Part shown: piece by piece, positions 25,575 through 36,519 of the stretch | How positions within the stretch are numbered: the stretch's first letter is position 1 | Layout: every line of letters starts with the position of its first letter | Source: Entamoeba invadens IP1 | Lineage: Eukaryota > Evosea > Mastigamoebida > Endamoebidae | NCBI RefSeq assembly: GCF_000330505.1 | Contig: NW_004443556.1 | Span: 211,184-275,183 of the forward strand | Direction of reading: 5' to 3' | DNA length: 64,000 nucleotides | Made by a program: the position numbers and the translations under genes | Notes under the pieces: generated by a model | What the model was told of the DNA's origin: nothing | The model's input: the letters and a program-made list of their open reading frames with translations, nothing else | Databases searched by the model: none

Positions 25575-28500
25575 ATGATACTACTCTTGTTACTAACAAG
25601 TGCACTGACTCGAGAAGTCAACGAAACGACTTTTAATGAGACAAGTAACTGTGGAGATGGTGTATGGGATGGGTATTACGAACAATGTGATGGTACCGCT
25701 GGGTGTACTTCTTCATGTTTGTGTGATACTGGCTACACTGCTGATGGCAAAGGAGGGTGTACCATGAGTTGTATATATGGCAGTGCATGTCTGACTGGAT
25801 GCTTGAAACCCGACACTTGTGAGATGTGTAATGAGACATTGGGATATGCTGAGGATTGTCAAGGGTGTCAGAGCAAGTACATGTGGTATGGGGAAGGCAA
25901 TTGTCAATTAATGCCGGACTTAAACGACGTCCTCTCCTGTGGAAAGTTCTTTGAAAAACTGAATGAGTTAACAAACGACACAATTAAGAATAGTTTCAGT
26001 GTAGAGATTGGTGGGGAGACAACCACTTTAGGTGCAGATGGTCTTTTAGTTGTTCCTAAACTGCCCGATGAGATTCGAACGAAGTTACAGATATGTAGAT
26101 GTTCTCGATTGGTTGAACCAACGAAGCCATACACATATGGAGCGTGGATTAAATTGACTAGTAAGAAGAATCAATACGTCTCCATTGAATTGGACAACAA
26201 ATATTCTCGAGAGGAATTGATCTTAGCTTCCACACAACAAAAGAAGGTCGGGAACTCAGCAGGAATGATTGTCCAAGAAGAGTGTCCTGAAACAACAGAC
26301 ATTGGCCAGTCCGTGTATTGTGTCTACAGAAATGGGGGGTACTCCAAATACGTCCAATCGCCGAGAATAATCACTTCAATGGAAGAAAATGCCGTGCAGT
26401 ACATTTTTGTGCACGCAAAGTACGCTGCTGCGCCTCTTGATGAATTTAAAATTTATATCAACACTGTTGTCCACGCATGTTCGTCGAGTTATAGTGATGT
26501 TGAGTGGAATGAAATGACGAGCTCTTACTTTTCAACCACTTTAAATCTGCAATATTCCATTTTGTCGACGTCGGTGTGTTCAATTGACCTCGTGAAAGGG
26601 TTTTGGTTCAAAATCACAGGCGCCGACGAAACATTAGAATTTTCAACGTGCAACTCGACTTCAGAATATGATGTGAATTTGGACTTAATAAGAGTGAAAA
26701 TGACGGAATACAATTTAAGTGATATATCGACGGACTTCTCTCAAATTGATTGTAACAATGAAAACAAGGCAGAGTGTATGAGAACACGAACTGATGGATG
26801 CCGTGATGGATCGCGTTTAGCACGAATGGTAGCAACATTAGACCACGATTACGTCTATTTCTTGTTTGTTGGGATCAATGAAGAGTACTCGGCTTCCGTC
26901 CAATTGGATATTAAAACGACTTGTCCACAGAGCTGTGGTGAGAATGGAATCTGTTCTGCATATTCCGGAAAATGGGAATGCAAAGACGGATTTGTCTTGA
27001 GAGACAACGTCTGCACACAATGTGGAAATGGTGTGTTAGATTCTAATGAAGACTGCGACTTATCTGTTCCGGGATATATAGACCCAAAATGTGACTCAAC
27101 TTGTAATTGTAAATTTGGACATGAACCAAAAGAAATTGGAGGTGTCAAAAAATGCGCAGTACCAACGTGTGACAACAAGCAGATGGATGCTTATGAGCAG
27201 TGTGATGGGGGGTTTGGGTGTGATCATTGTGTTTGTTTATACTACTTATTTGTTAATAATTAACTATTATAATAAACTATATTACATTAGTTTATTATGT
27301 TCTAATTAATATATTATAATAAACTATACTACACGAGTCTGTAACTCACTGAATAGGTCTGTGTGAATGGCACACAGAAATTTGCAAAAGCACGATTTGA
27401 TTGTATTGTTTCCACGTGTGGTAATAAGAAGTGGGACAAAGGAGAAGAATGTGATGGAGGAGATGGGTGTATAGAGTGTGAATGCCAACCCGATTGGTTT
27501 AGTCAAAATCAAGCTGATTGTACACGCCTGTCGTATTCATTAAGGAACTTTTTGTTCTGGGGTATTGGGTGTATAGTCTACTTGTTACTGTACTTGATGT
27601 TACTGTTTTTAATCAACATATTGTATGTTAAGTTGACACAAAAGATTAAGAAAGAGCTTGATGATGAGAAGATGGTGATCTTCGAGAACACAATTATTCC
27701 TTTTGATAAGACCAACTCGCAGTACATTGACCTTAAAACACCAAATCCATATTTTTCATTCTCATCTAATAACATCGACTTTGGTGACACGAGGCCTGAA
27801 ATCAATGAACCAGTCAGTACTAAAATTATACTGAAAAACACGTGGAAGGAGAACATGCACTTTACTTTCCACTCTGGCGACTTTGTGAAGTACGAAATTA
27901 TGTGTAAGCCATTTACGGGGACTGTCAGAAAGGACGAGTCACTCACTTTGGATATCACGTTCATGGCAAAGTGCACGACCATTTTGAATGAGAAAATTCC
28001 CATCACAATTCGATATGGACAACTTCAAAATGTTATTAAAGACATTAAGAAAGCGTGTCCGGAGTTGATCGCACACGCTTCACAGTCTTCGCAAAACTCC
28101 GAGAGTGATAACAAGTCAAAATCTTCAGGGACAAATGGGAGTAATGGAAATACTAATAGCTCAAACAAGAACAGTCGTCCAACAAACCCATCGAACCCAT
28201 CTAATCCATCGAAAAGTACTCCCAGTGGTTCAGGTAAAAGTGACTCTGACGACTCAAGGAAGAATAAGAAAGGAAAGTCAAAAGTCACTAAATTCCACGT
28301 CTACTTGAACTTACAAGTCGAGTCTGCGTTGTCCACTAAACTCGATTATGAAGAAATTCACTTGCAACACCCCCCTATTGGAGGTGGAACATTTGGTATA
28401 GTCTACAGAGCTGAATGGAGACGAGTCGATGTCGCTGTTAAAGTCATGAAGACTGATTTGGTTGGTTTGGCTGAGTTGTTACCAAACTTCATGCAAGAGG

Positions 28501-29333
28501 CTGAGATGATGGAGCGTATCAGATGTCCATACATTGTCAACTTCATTGGAAGTGTAGTGACGACTGATACGTTGTGTTTAGTTACTGAATTCTGTCCATT
28601 TGCTTCTTTAAGAAAATTTATGAAGGTCAATGCTATGACTGAATTACTCAAAGTCCGATTCTGCCAAGACATTGCAAAGGGTATGGAGTACTTGCACCAC
28701 AACGATATTTTACACAGAGATTTGAAGACAGACAATGTCTTGGTCTACTCGAAGAATCCCCACGACCCAATCACTGCTAAAGTCACCGATTTTGGTACTT
28801 CAAGATCATTCATTGAATCATCTGGGAAGATCGAATTGCAGAACATTGGTACTCCAGTCTACATGGCACCTGAAATTAATAAGAAGGATCAGATGACATT
28901 AAAGAGTGATGTCTACTCATTTGCTATTTGCATGTTGGAAATCTGGTTGGGAAGAGACCCATACGATCCAGCAAAATTCCCCGACTCAGAGTCTATTTTG
29001 AAGTTTGTCGGTGCGTCTAAAAGACTTGAAATTGCAGACGACTGTCTCTTTAAAGATATCATCCAACAAAGTTGGAAGAATAAACCAAATGAAAGACCAT
29101 CATTTAAGGAAATTGGATCGGCGCTCGATACTATTCAGAAGAAATTGAACGACGCCTCAAAATCAGACTCAAAGAAAGAACACTCTGGTTCAACAGGAAC
29201 TAATACTAAAGATAAGAGCGTTTCTTCTTCTGAAAAGAAAAATACAGTTGGCGATGGAACTAATACTAATACACAAGAAGAAAGCTTAGAGGCTTCGATG
29301 TCTTCACAATTTGCAGGCGGTGAGGAGGATTAA
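25575..29333 (+). CDS. Transmembrane kinase (TMK), two exons, intact
   Basis: A receptor-like kinase of about 1,210 residues. Exon 1 (25575-27230) starts with a signal peptide (MILLLLLTSALT). It is followed by a cysteine-rich ectodomain with repeats of the form CGDGVWDGYYEQCDG / CGNGVLDSNEDCD, typical of Entamoeba TMKs. Exon 2 (27357-29333) completes the last Cys repeats and has one membrane helix (IGCIVYLLLYLMLLFLI, about 27560-27630). A juxtamembrane beta-rich domain, interrupted by a Ser/Asn/Pro linker (about 28090-28270), precedes the kinase domain: glycine loop GGGTFG, VAVK lysine, HRDLKTDN, DFGTSR, and an APE within YMAPE. All catalytic residues are present. A Ser/Thr-rich tail ends the protein. 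The family is TKL-related and is thought to sense surface or environmental cues; the ligand is unknown. The splice keeps phase 0. Confidence 0.93.
27231..27356 (+). other. Intron of the transmembrane kinase gene
   Basis: A 126-base intron with the Entamoeba donor GTTTGT and acceptor AATAG. It joins GCDHC to VCVNGTQ in phase 0. It contains two near-identical words (ATTATAATAAACTATA), so it may have grown by a small duplication. Confidence 0.9.
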
Positions 29334-29927
29334 TTCTTATTTTTTGATGTTGTGTTATTTGTATGGAAAATTAAATGATAATAATATTATTATCATGATA
29401 ATTATTTTTATTAAATTAATAAATAAATAAATTAATAATTATTATTTATGTAAAAAATAATAAAATCGTTTAAAAATATCTTACTTCAAAAAATTGTAAC
29501 AATTATCTAATTTAACATGTTACATATATCATGAAAATTTTTAAATAATTTTTGTAGAAATTATATTTTATTATTTACTCACCATAACAAAACTAAAAAC
29601 ACGAATATATTATAACTGCTTAGAATAATAACACTTTAATTCAATCAATGTTATTTTAACATAAAATTTGTTATGAATATATCTTATTGTATAAAAATGT
29701 TAATTAAATGGTTATATATTAGTTTATTTTAATCAAAGGGAGATGTCTTTTTTTGCGAGATTTTTTAAATTTTTTTTAATTGGTCTTTGTATAGTAAATC
29801 AATGGTTTAACAAGTTATAATTAATAAAAATAGAATATGAAATGACAGAAAACAGAAGAATCACAAATTTCAAAACTAAATCACATCAAAATTGTTATGT
29901 GACAGAACTATTTTGAAAAACGAGGAG

Positions 29928-29937
29928 GTATAAAAGG
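29928..29937 (+). promoter_or_regulatory. TATA box of ferredoxin gene, with GAAC-like word upstream
   Basis: GGTATAAAAG lies about 25-34 bases before the ATG at 29962. An AGAACT word at about 29904 resembles the Entamoeba-specific GAAC core element. Confidence 0.55.
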
Positions 29938-29961
29938 GAAGTGTAAGAACTGTAACACCAA

Positions 29962-30138
29962 ATGCCACCAATTATCAACATAGACAACTGCACTGGATGC
30001 GGAGCTTGTGTCTCAGCGTGCCCACAAAATGTACTTGAGCTCAGAAACGACAAGTCATTTGTAGCAAGACCAGACGACTGCATTGAATGCCATGCATGTG
30101 AAGAGGCGTGTGGTTTTGATGCCGTCTCATTCCCTTAA
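29962..30138 (+). CDS. 2[4Fe-4S] ferredoxin, 58 residues
   Basis: A complete small gene, ATG to TAA. It encodes two cluster-binding motifs: CTGCGACVSACP near the N-terminus and CIECHACEEACG near the C-terminus, each CxxCxxCxxxC. The second has Gly where the first has Pro after the last cysteine. The length (58 residues) is normal for bacterial- or clostridial-type ferredoxins. In Entamoeba, such ferredoxins accept electrons from pyruvate:ferredoxin oxidoreductase in the cytosol and pass them on in anaerobic metabolism; they also activate nitroimidazole drugs. The GC-rich coding sequence stands out from its flanks. It lies about 630 bases after the transmembrane kinase and has its own TATA box. 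The family assignment is firm; the partners are inferred from the genus. Confidence 0.95.
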   Translation: MPPIINIDNCTGCGACVSACPQNVLELRNDKSFVARPDDCIECHACEEACGFDAVSFP

Positions 30139-30212
30139 TCAATTTTTCACTCTAATTATTTATATGTGTTTCAATTATATTTTTATTAATGAAAAAATAA
30201 TTTAAATCCAGT

Positions 30213-30600
30213 CAACACAGAAAGCGACATTCGAGTTCACATGTTTAATTTTTGAGAGATAGAAACTGTTTTGACACTTTTTACACCGATACAAATATTT
30301 ATCACACACCGCACAATGCTCAGAAATGGAGACGCGTGGAACACACTGCGTGTTGTTTATAAGGGAATATTCATCGTCACACATCTCACACCCATAATTA
30401 CAATAATACCAATAACGGCACATCATTTTAAGTGTGTTGTCTTCTCACATGAATACTTTTTATTGACAAAATAATTGGTGAAGCACTTTAAACACTCAAA
30501 ATCACTCAAACACTTCGAACAAAAAACTGGAACACGAAAAATATGACCCATTCAAGAGAAAGTGGTCTGTCTCACAAACAACACAATGACTTATGTCGTT
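30213..30600 (-). pseudogene. CXXC-rich surface protein fragment (left-arm copy)
   Basis: Mirror of 34235-34621. The longest intact piece reads MMCRYWYYCNYGCEMCDDEY ... HCAVCDKYLYRCKKC and ends at the repeat edge, where unrelated sequence gives a stop after two or three residues. Upstream pieces (VFCSKC, FECLKCF, HCVVCE) are in other frames. The CxxC spacing is that of Entamoeba cysteine-rich surface or TMK ectodomain proteins. It is frameshifted and truncated, so not functional. Confidence 0.6.
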
Positions 30601-30737
30601 CAGTAAAGCTTATGGTCGGTGTAAGGAATCGTTAATTAAAATCAACAATAATTTTTTAACAATACAAATAAAAAAAAGTATTATAAAATGTAATTAAAAC
30701 AACTAAAATAATTTAATATAAATTATTGAAACAATTA

Positions 30738-30929
30738 TTAGTTATTTATTAATAATACAATACTATATAATAATGTAATCCCATAATTTATAATTAAAAA
30801 TATAACTAAATTTATAAACATTACTAATTCAAATATCAAAGCGATGAAGTTTATAAAGTAAACCTGAATATTTATATGATGATGGTTGTCACGTATAAAC
30901 TGAGCTTTTTTATAAAAATCATTGACCAT
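30738..30929 (-). other. Small hydrophobic ORF in left repeat arm
   Basis: A 63-residue frame starting at an ATG (MVNDFYKKAQ), with a long hydrophobic stretch rich in Ile, Phe and Leu that could form one or two membrane helices. The identical ORF is at 33905-34096 because both lie in the inverted repeat. In AT-rich DNA such frames arise by chance, so I do not call it a gene. Confidence 0.3.
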
Positions 30930-31020
30930 TTTATAAAATAAAAATGTTTTTTTATATTTTATTGATCAATTTATAATATAACCAACCAAAAACAAAATTA
31001 TAAAAATACAATAAATAGAA

Positions 31021-32141
31021 TTAAACCACAAGTTGTATATAACTTTGTTGTGTTATTGAATAAACTCCAGTGACACCATTCAACATTGGTGCTTGTGTAG
31101 TTATAAGCAGATTTTCTGTTGGTTGTGATTGTAATAAGAACTCGCTTGGTATTTTAAATATTGACACTATAGAAAGTTGACTCATGTTATCTACATTAAT
31201 TCCTTGTGTCACTGAATCGTCACCTAATTTGACAATTTTGTTACTCTAAGTCACAGAATTGGCATTCAAATTGATATTGTGTTCTCCTTCACTCAATCCA
31301 ATGTAAATGTCGTTCTTCGTGCTTAACGACAACACTTTGTTCAACGCAATTTTCAATTCGAATAATTTTAAATGTTATGCCTACACATTTTGCAGCTCCC
31401 CGATTTTTATTAAATTTTCAGAAACTCTCAAAATTGCGTTTAAAATAAGTTTCTCATTGTTCAAAATGTTGTAAGTAAAAAATAAGAAAATAGTCACTCA
31501 CAGTGACAAATTTCGTTGTCAAAGATCCATGTAGTGTCACTTCACTGTTAGCCGCAACTTCCATTCCATCTCAAAGAAAATAAAATTCAATAATAAATTA
31601 AAAATTTTAATTTTACACACATCGCATTCAACATTTTCTATAAGTGTTCTTACATTATTAAGATGATTTCTCTGAAATCGGCAATTCGATTGTACACGAC
31701 ATTCCCTTCCAAAATTAACGTGTGACTCTCTACCTCCCCAGCCTTCTCACATTCCTCGTAACTGTACTTTCCATTGAAAATGCACTCACTACTTATTAAG
31801 AAGTTTCTAACACAAATCGCAACTCTTCGAAAATTTCACAAGCAACTTTAATTCGTCGTACGAAAAACTTGGATCCTTTGAACTGCCAAAAACAGAATGT
31901 TGTTGTCGTCAAATCCAATTAATGGTGTTGGACTCGCACCAAAATTGCCAAAATGGTGTGAACGCCCACTTTCTGTCTTTTCGAGTGTCAAATTTGAAAA
32001 AGCGAAATTGCCAATAAAGACGATTTGTGTTGTTGGAAGAGTCACAATTTCACAGTTCGTTTCGATTTGTAACGTTTTCGTGCGCTTTTTGATATTAAAA
32101 CTCCTCCAATGAGTCGCATCGTTTCCTTTAAAACCCACAAG
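31021..32141 (-). pseudogene. Decayed surface-protein-like coding sequence
   Basis: Several minus-strand pieces read in order as beta-rich, Asn/Ser-rich protein. One runs from 32138, with ETNCEIVTLPTTQIVFIGNF and a hydrophilic tail. Others are LEGNVVYNRIADFREI near 31690, IALNKVLSLSTKNDIYIGLSEG near 31310, and the last from 31212 to a TAA at 31021-31023. At least five stops or frameshifts separate them. The style resembles the non-Cys part of Entamoeba TMK or surface ectodomains, but there is no diagnostic motif. The last residues (QQSYIQLVV) lie inside the inverted repeat and are shared with 33613-33813. Confidence 0.45.
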
Positions 32142-32159
32142 TGGACTTTACTGGTAAAC

Positions 32160-33600
32160 AGTACTACTAAATATACAGTTTATTATTTAATAATAATATA
32201 ATAATTTATACTATTAAAAGTGGTAAAAAAACTAAAACAGTTTTATATCAGGAAAAACTGGTTTATTTATAATTTATTCATTAATAACAATCATAAAAAA
32301 TTAATAATAAGTTTTTTATTTACTTTTTTAATTATTTTTATATTCATTGTCTTTTTGTTATACCAACCAGATTCACAAAGTCCACAAGTTTATATTTGAG
32401 AAAGTTATATCTCCAAATTTAAAATAAATCAATTTAAGTTACCAAAACCATTACCAATAGTTTGACAAAACGAATTTGTCATTTTGTCAAAAATGATACA
32501 ACTTGATTGTAAAATATGCGATATATATAATATCATATATGGTTTAGTTATAATAATGTTTTGATTTACCAAAGTTAATAAATTACTCTTTTCCATTTTT
32601 TAGTTTTATTATAATTTAACGAATGAACAAACTGAATACTAATAACTAAACTACAATAATCATTATGTAAAAATAATTTCTACTGAAACTAATTTCTAGT
32701 TACAAAATAGTTACTTATAATTGGACAAACTTTCCTTAAACCTCAGGGAAAATTCATAAATTATTATACCTATATGTTCTATTTTTATATCATTTTTGTA
32801 CTTTTTTCTATTAAATATTCTTATAATTAACTAGAATACTATAGTAATATGTGTTACTATAGTCTTATTATAGTCTTATTATAGTCATATTATAGTATTA
32901 TTATGGTATTACTATAGTAATATGTATTACTTTAGAAAGACAACACATTAATTCAAAACAAAACTCCAAATCGCTTTTATACATACAACGATGATTTCAT
33001 GGTTCAACATTTCGTTTTGTCGGTGAGTTATATGGGTGTTTAGTGTGGTTATAGCCCGTGTTAGTATTTTATTATTGAATATAGAATCGACTCATATTGT
33101 CTTCTGTAATAAGACAACAAGATATGTTTCTTTGGAGGAGTCGGGTTTGGCTGTTATTTGACGAAATATTCATCGACAGTAGTGTCACCATCGCGAATTA
33201 AATTGTTTGGCGAAATGTCTTTTAGTTAGCTTTTGTTGTTATTGGTGGGTGTTTTCGATCTGGCTTTTCATTGGGGCTCTCCACCTTCTAAAGAGAATTT
33301 TATTAGCAACAAATTTAATTTAAAGTGATCGATGTTATCAATATTGCCGTTGTTGTATTTTTCATATTGAATGTATTTTTTTGTTTTGATGCTTTGCCTA
33401 ATTTATGGATTTTTACTTTCAATTCAGAACAGTAGAAAACGACAATTTGAAAAGACAGTTTTTTAAGTAAATAATATAAATAATAATATAGTATATATTA
33501 TATATAAATTTAAATTAATATAAAGAACGAATGCTGTATCGACACAACAATTGACAAACACTATAGGTACTTGATGTGTCAATGTGAACAACAGTTTTTG
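32160..33600. other. Spacer between inverted-repeat arms, no clear gene
   Basis: AT-rich. It includes a run of short near-repeats (TATAGTCTTATTATAGTC) at about 32840-32935. A possible coding scrap (THIVFCNKTTRYVSLEESG) can be read near 33090-33150, too short to assign. Confidence 0.5.
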
Positions 33601-33612
33601 GCTACAATTTGA

Positions 33613-33813
33613 ATGTTTGAGTTGTGTAATAGTTGCATTATCGATTCAGAAGAAAATGAATACCACTCCATCATCTCTTCAATTGTGTGTTCGTTTCTTG
33701 TTTTTGGATTGTCATACTTGGCTGTAGTGACTGTGCCAATAACTTCAGTTTTTGTCAAAGTGCTTAATATCGAAATACCAACACAACAAAGTTATATACA
33801 ACTTGTGGTTTAA
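33613..33813 (+). pseudogene. Membrane-tail fragment of a surface-type protein
   Basis: A 66-residue frame from ATG: MFELCNSCIIDSEENEYHS, then a hydrophobic segment (SSIVCSFLVFGLSYLAVV), ending in QQSYIQLVV. A CxxC followed by a membrane helix suggests the membrane-proximal end of a Cys-rich surface protein. The last 11 codons are inside the inverted repeat and are identical to the end of the minus-strand frame at 31021, so the stop codon was acquired through the repeat. Confidence 0.4.
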
Positions 33814-34621
33814 TTCTATTTATTGTATTTTTATAATTTTGTTTTTGGTTGGTTATATTATAAATTGATCAATAAAATATAAAAAAACATTTTTATTTTA
33901 TAAAATGGTCAATGATTTTTATAAAAAAGCTCAGTTTATACGTGACAACCATCATCATATAAATATTCAGGTTTACTTTATAAACTTCATCGCTTTGATA
34001 TTTGAATTAGTAATGTTTATAAATTTAGTTATATTTTTAATTATAAATTATGGGATTACATTATTATATAGTATTGTATTATTAATAAATAACTAATAAT
34101 TGTTTCAATAATTTATATTAAATTATTTTAGTTGTTTTAATTACATTTTATAATACTTTTTTTTATTTGTATTGTTAAAAAATTATTGTTGATTTTAATT
34201 AACGATTCCTTACACCGACCATAAGCTTTACTGAACGACATAAGTCATTGTGTTGTTTGTGAGACAGACCACTTTCTCTTGAATGGGTCATATTTTTCGT
34301 GTTCCAGTTTTTTGTTCGAAGTGTTTGAGTGATTTTGAGTGTTTAAAGTGCTTCACCAATTATTTTGTCAATAAAAAGTATTCATGTGAGAAGACAACAC
34401 ACTTAAAATGATGTGCCGTTATTGGTATTATTGTAATTATGGGTGTGAGATGTGTGACGATGAATATTCCCTTATAAACAACACGCAGTGTGTTCCACGC
34501 GTCTCCATTTCTGAGCATTGTGCGGTGTGTGATAAATATTTGTATCGGTGTAAAAAGTGTCAAAACAGTTTCTATCTCTCAAAAATTAAACATGTGAACT
34601 CGGATGTCGCTTTCTGTGTTG
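33780..34621 (+). repeat. 842-bp inverted repeat, right arm
   Basis: Reverse complement of 30213-31054; see the left arm. The spacer between the arms is 2,725 bp and is not itself palindromic. Confidence 0.95.
33905..34096 (+). other. Small hydrophobic ORF in right repeat arm
   Basis: Identical 63-residue frame to 30738-30929. It starts at an ATG and is largely hydrophobic after residue 20. It may be part of the same decayed membrane-protein gene or simply chance. Confidence 0.3.
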
Positions 34622-34668
34622 GAACAAATGGGGAATTTTGTTCTAATTGTTCTTTTGGAGTAAATTGA
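34235..34668 (+). pseudogene. CXXC-rich surface protein fragment (right-arm copy)
   Basis: Three pieces in different frames give a continuous CxxC series: HCVVCETDHF; then VFCSKC and FECLKCF; then, from 34408, MMCRYWYYCNYGCEMCDDEY through HCAVCDKYLYRCKKC to GEFCSNCSFGVN and a TGA at 34666-34668. The protein continues past the repeat edge here, unlike the left arm. The right arm is therefore the likely original and the left arm the copy. The next frame (from 34688) has a membrane segment (VVVILLIVITDIIFI), as expected for a single-pass surface protein or TMK. Two frameshifts make it non-functional as read. Confidence 0.6.
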
Positions 34669-34901
34669 GTTCTGAACAGCTCAATCAATGCCAGAATGGT
34701 CCAGTGTTGTGGTCATCTTACTTATAGTTATCACAGACATCATATTTATCACATCCATATCATTACTTGCTGCATTTGTTCTTAAGAAATCGATTCAAAA
34801 AGTCTTTCAAATGACTCTGAATATGATTGTACAGAAAACATGGTGATTTTTTTCAAGAATAGACCAAACTGTATATTGCATCACCGAAAGTGCCTACTAG
34901 C

Positions 34902-35177
34902 ATGTTGATATCATCGTTGAGTTCATTGGGGATTATCGGGCTGTACTCTGTTGTTGTCTTTTTCTTGTACTTGTTACTGAAATCGAATTACTCGGGGATG
35001 GCACATATCATCTTGTTTAAAGACTTGCCTGATTGTTTGGGGTTACTGCAGTTGTGTGATGATATCATTATAGCGCAACAAGATGGGAATTTGAAACTTG
35101 AAGAAGATCTGGTGAATGAATTAATGCTGAAATACAGCAAGCCTGCGTTGTTATTTGAAAGAACAGTGAAGAAATGA
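34902..35177 (+). CDS. Hypothetical membrane protein or gene fragment
   Basis: A 91-residue frame from ATG to TGA. It has a membrane helix near the N-terminus (LGIIGLYSVVVFFLYLLL), then a soluble acidic helical region (LPDCLGLLQLCDD... LVNELMLKYSKPALLFERTVKK). I do not recognise the domain; a regulator-of-G-protein-signalling half-domain is a remote possibility. Short coding-like scraps follow in other frames (TLTPKEKEEIIYNDAEAEYQ at about 35540-35615). The stretch may be one decayed or multi-exon gene running on to 35870. Confidence 0.4.
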   Translation: MLISSLSSLGIIGLYSVVVFFLYLLLKSNYSGMAHIILFKDLPDCLGLLQLCDDIIIAQQDGNLKLEEDLVNELMLKYSKPALLFERTVKK

Positions 35178-35702
35178 AATAAGTAAATTAATTGTGTTTA
35201 TGTTATTTAATACCTTCTTAATGTTGAGAATATTAGATAAGTCCATTTATTAGGATAGAAAAAAATTAAAATAGAAAAAGAGTGATTAGTGGAGTGCTTT
35301 AATTAATAGAACACGTCTATTTCATCAATAGAGTATTGAACCAATGAAATGAAAGATATTATGTTGAAAACTAGAAAGAATACTAAAAGAATAGTAAAAA
35401 AGGTAAAAATTATAAATAGAATTATCAATAATTTGTTCCATTAGATCAAGAAATAGAAGAACAAGTCGACTTATTAATTCTTGAATTTTGAGAACTCATT
35501 TCTGTATTGTTATTGAGAAGGGATGAACACCAACTTTGATTATATGACACTAACACCTAAAGAAAAAGAAGAAATCATATACAACGACGCGGAAGCAGAA
35601 TATCAACTTGTCTAAAGTAATGTGTTGCCAATCTCACGAAACTGTTGCCACAGTAAATGAGTAATTGGTGGGGAATATTACAGAGTCAATATATCAGTTG
35701 TG

Positions 35703-35870
35703 ATGATCTTGGTACTTACGATAATTCACTGGATTGCTTCGTTTGTTTTTAGGTTGGAAAGAAAGAATGTACTCATCGACAGTGTAAAGTGGTTTATAGT
35801 CGATTATAACGTTGCGTGCTTTATCCCATCACTCTTTTTCTTCTGTACAATTGTTGTTTGTTTTCATTGA
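35703..35870 (+). other. Short two-helix ORF, possible exon or remnant
   Basis: A 55-residue frame (ATG at 35703, TGA at 35868-35870) with two hydrophobic stretches (ILVLTIIHWIASFVF and FIPSLFFFCTIVVCF) separated by charged RLERKNVLIDSVKWF. It could be another piece of the membrane-protein gene to its left. No family is assigned. Confidence 0.35.
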
Positions 35871-35877
35871 TAGATTT

Positions 35878-36057
35878 CTATGAATAAATAAGATGAAATA
35901 AATTGATTAGAACTGCGGGAAACGAACTCATGTTAAGCTCCTGGATATCTTCACGACGAACGCGAACCCGGGAATAATCCCTCGAAAGATCAGAAGGATT
36001 GGAATTACCCCCAACGGTGCAAAACATGTGACGAAGACGTGCAACTTTAAATTTCAT
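35878..36057 (-). other. Small GC-rich ORF, 59 residues
   Basis: ATG at 36055-36057, TAG at 35878-35880. The central part is Arg-rich (SRDYSRVRVRREDIQEL) and its base composition is clearly more GC-rich than anything around it, which suggests real or recently functional sequence. No recognised motif. It could be a small gene, a terminal exon, or a captured fragment beside the hAT element. Confidence 0.35.
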
Positions 36058-36519
36058 AGTGTGGCTTTTTAAACTTTTTATTTATATAAGACTGAAAACT
36101 ATTTATATAAAGCATTTTGTGCTTAAAAAGTTTGTAATATAAAAACAACGTCCACAATTTCGGGAAATTAATTGTCGTTTAAATTATTATTTGTTTTTGA
36201 ATTATTTATGTTTTCATTTAACTTTATTATTAAATTTTTAACACGTTTTTTACTAAAAAATAAATCTAAATTTATTATATTATAATCATAAACATTTAAC
36301 ATTAATTAGAATTATATATTTTTTAAAATAAAAAAAATAAATAATTTAAATTTCACATTTATATTTTTAAATAATTATAAAAATAATCAAATTTTGTTAT
36401 ATACAAACTTTTTAATTGAAATCTATTTATTTTGTTGTAAAAAAATATTTTTTTGTGTATATTGTTAATACATGATATTTAAAATTACAAATTAAATTAT
36501 AAAAAGCAAATTAAAATAA

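Larger units (their letters stand above)
30213..31054 (-). repeat. 842-bp inverted repeat, left arm
   Basis: This arm is the reverse complement of 33780-34621 with equal length (842 bp each), so there are no net indels and very few mismatches (one is seen near 30232, T versus G). The breakpoints are sharp at both ends: AACTTTGTTGTGTT is the inner edge and CAACACAGAAA the outer edge. It carries the Cys-rich fragment and a small membrane ORF described separately. Confidence 0.95.

Noticed and set aside
34902..35177. Regulator-of-G-protein-signalling domain
   Set aside because: Only a vague helical resemblance and no diagnostic residues; kept as hypothetical membrane protein.
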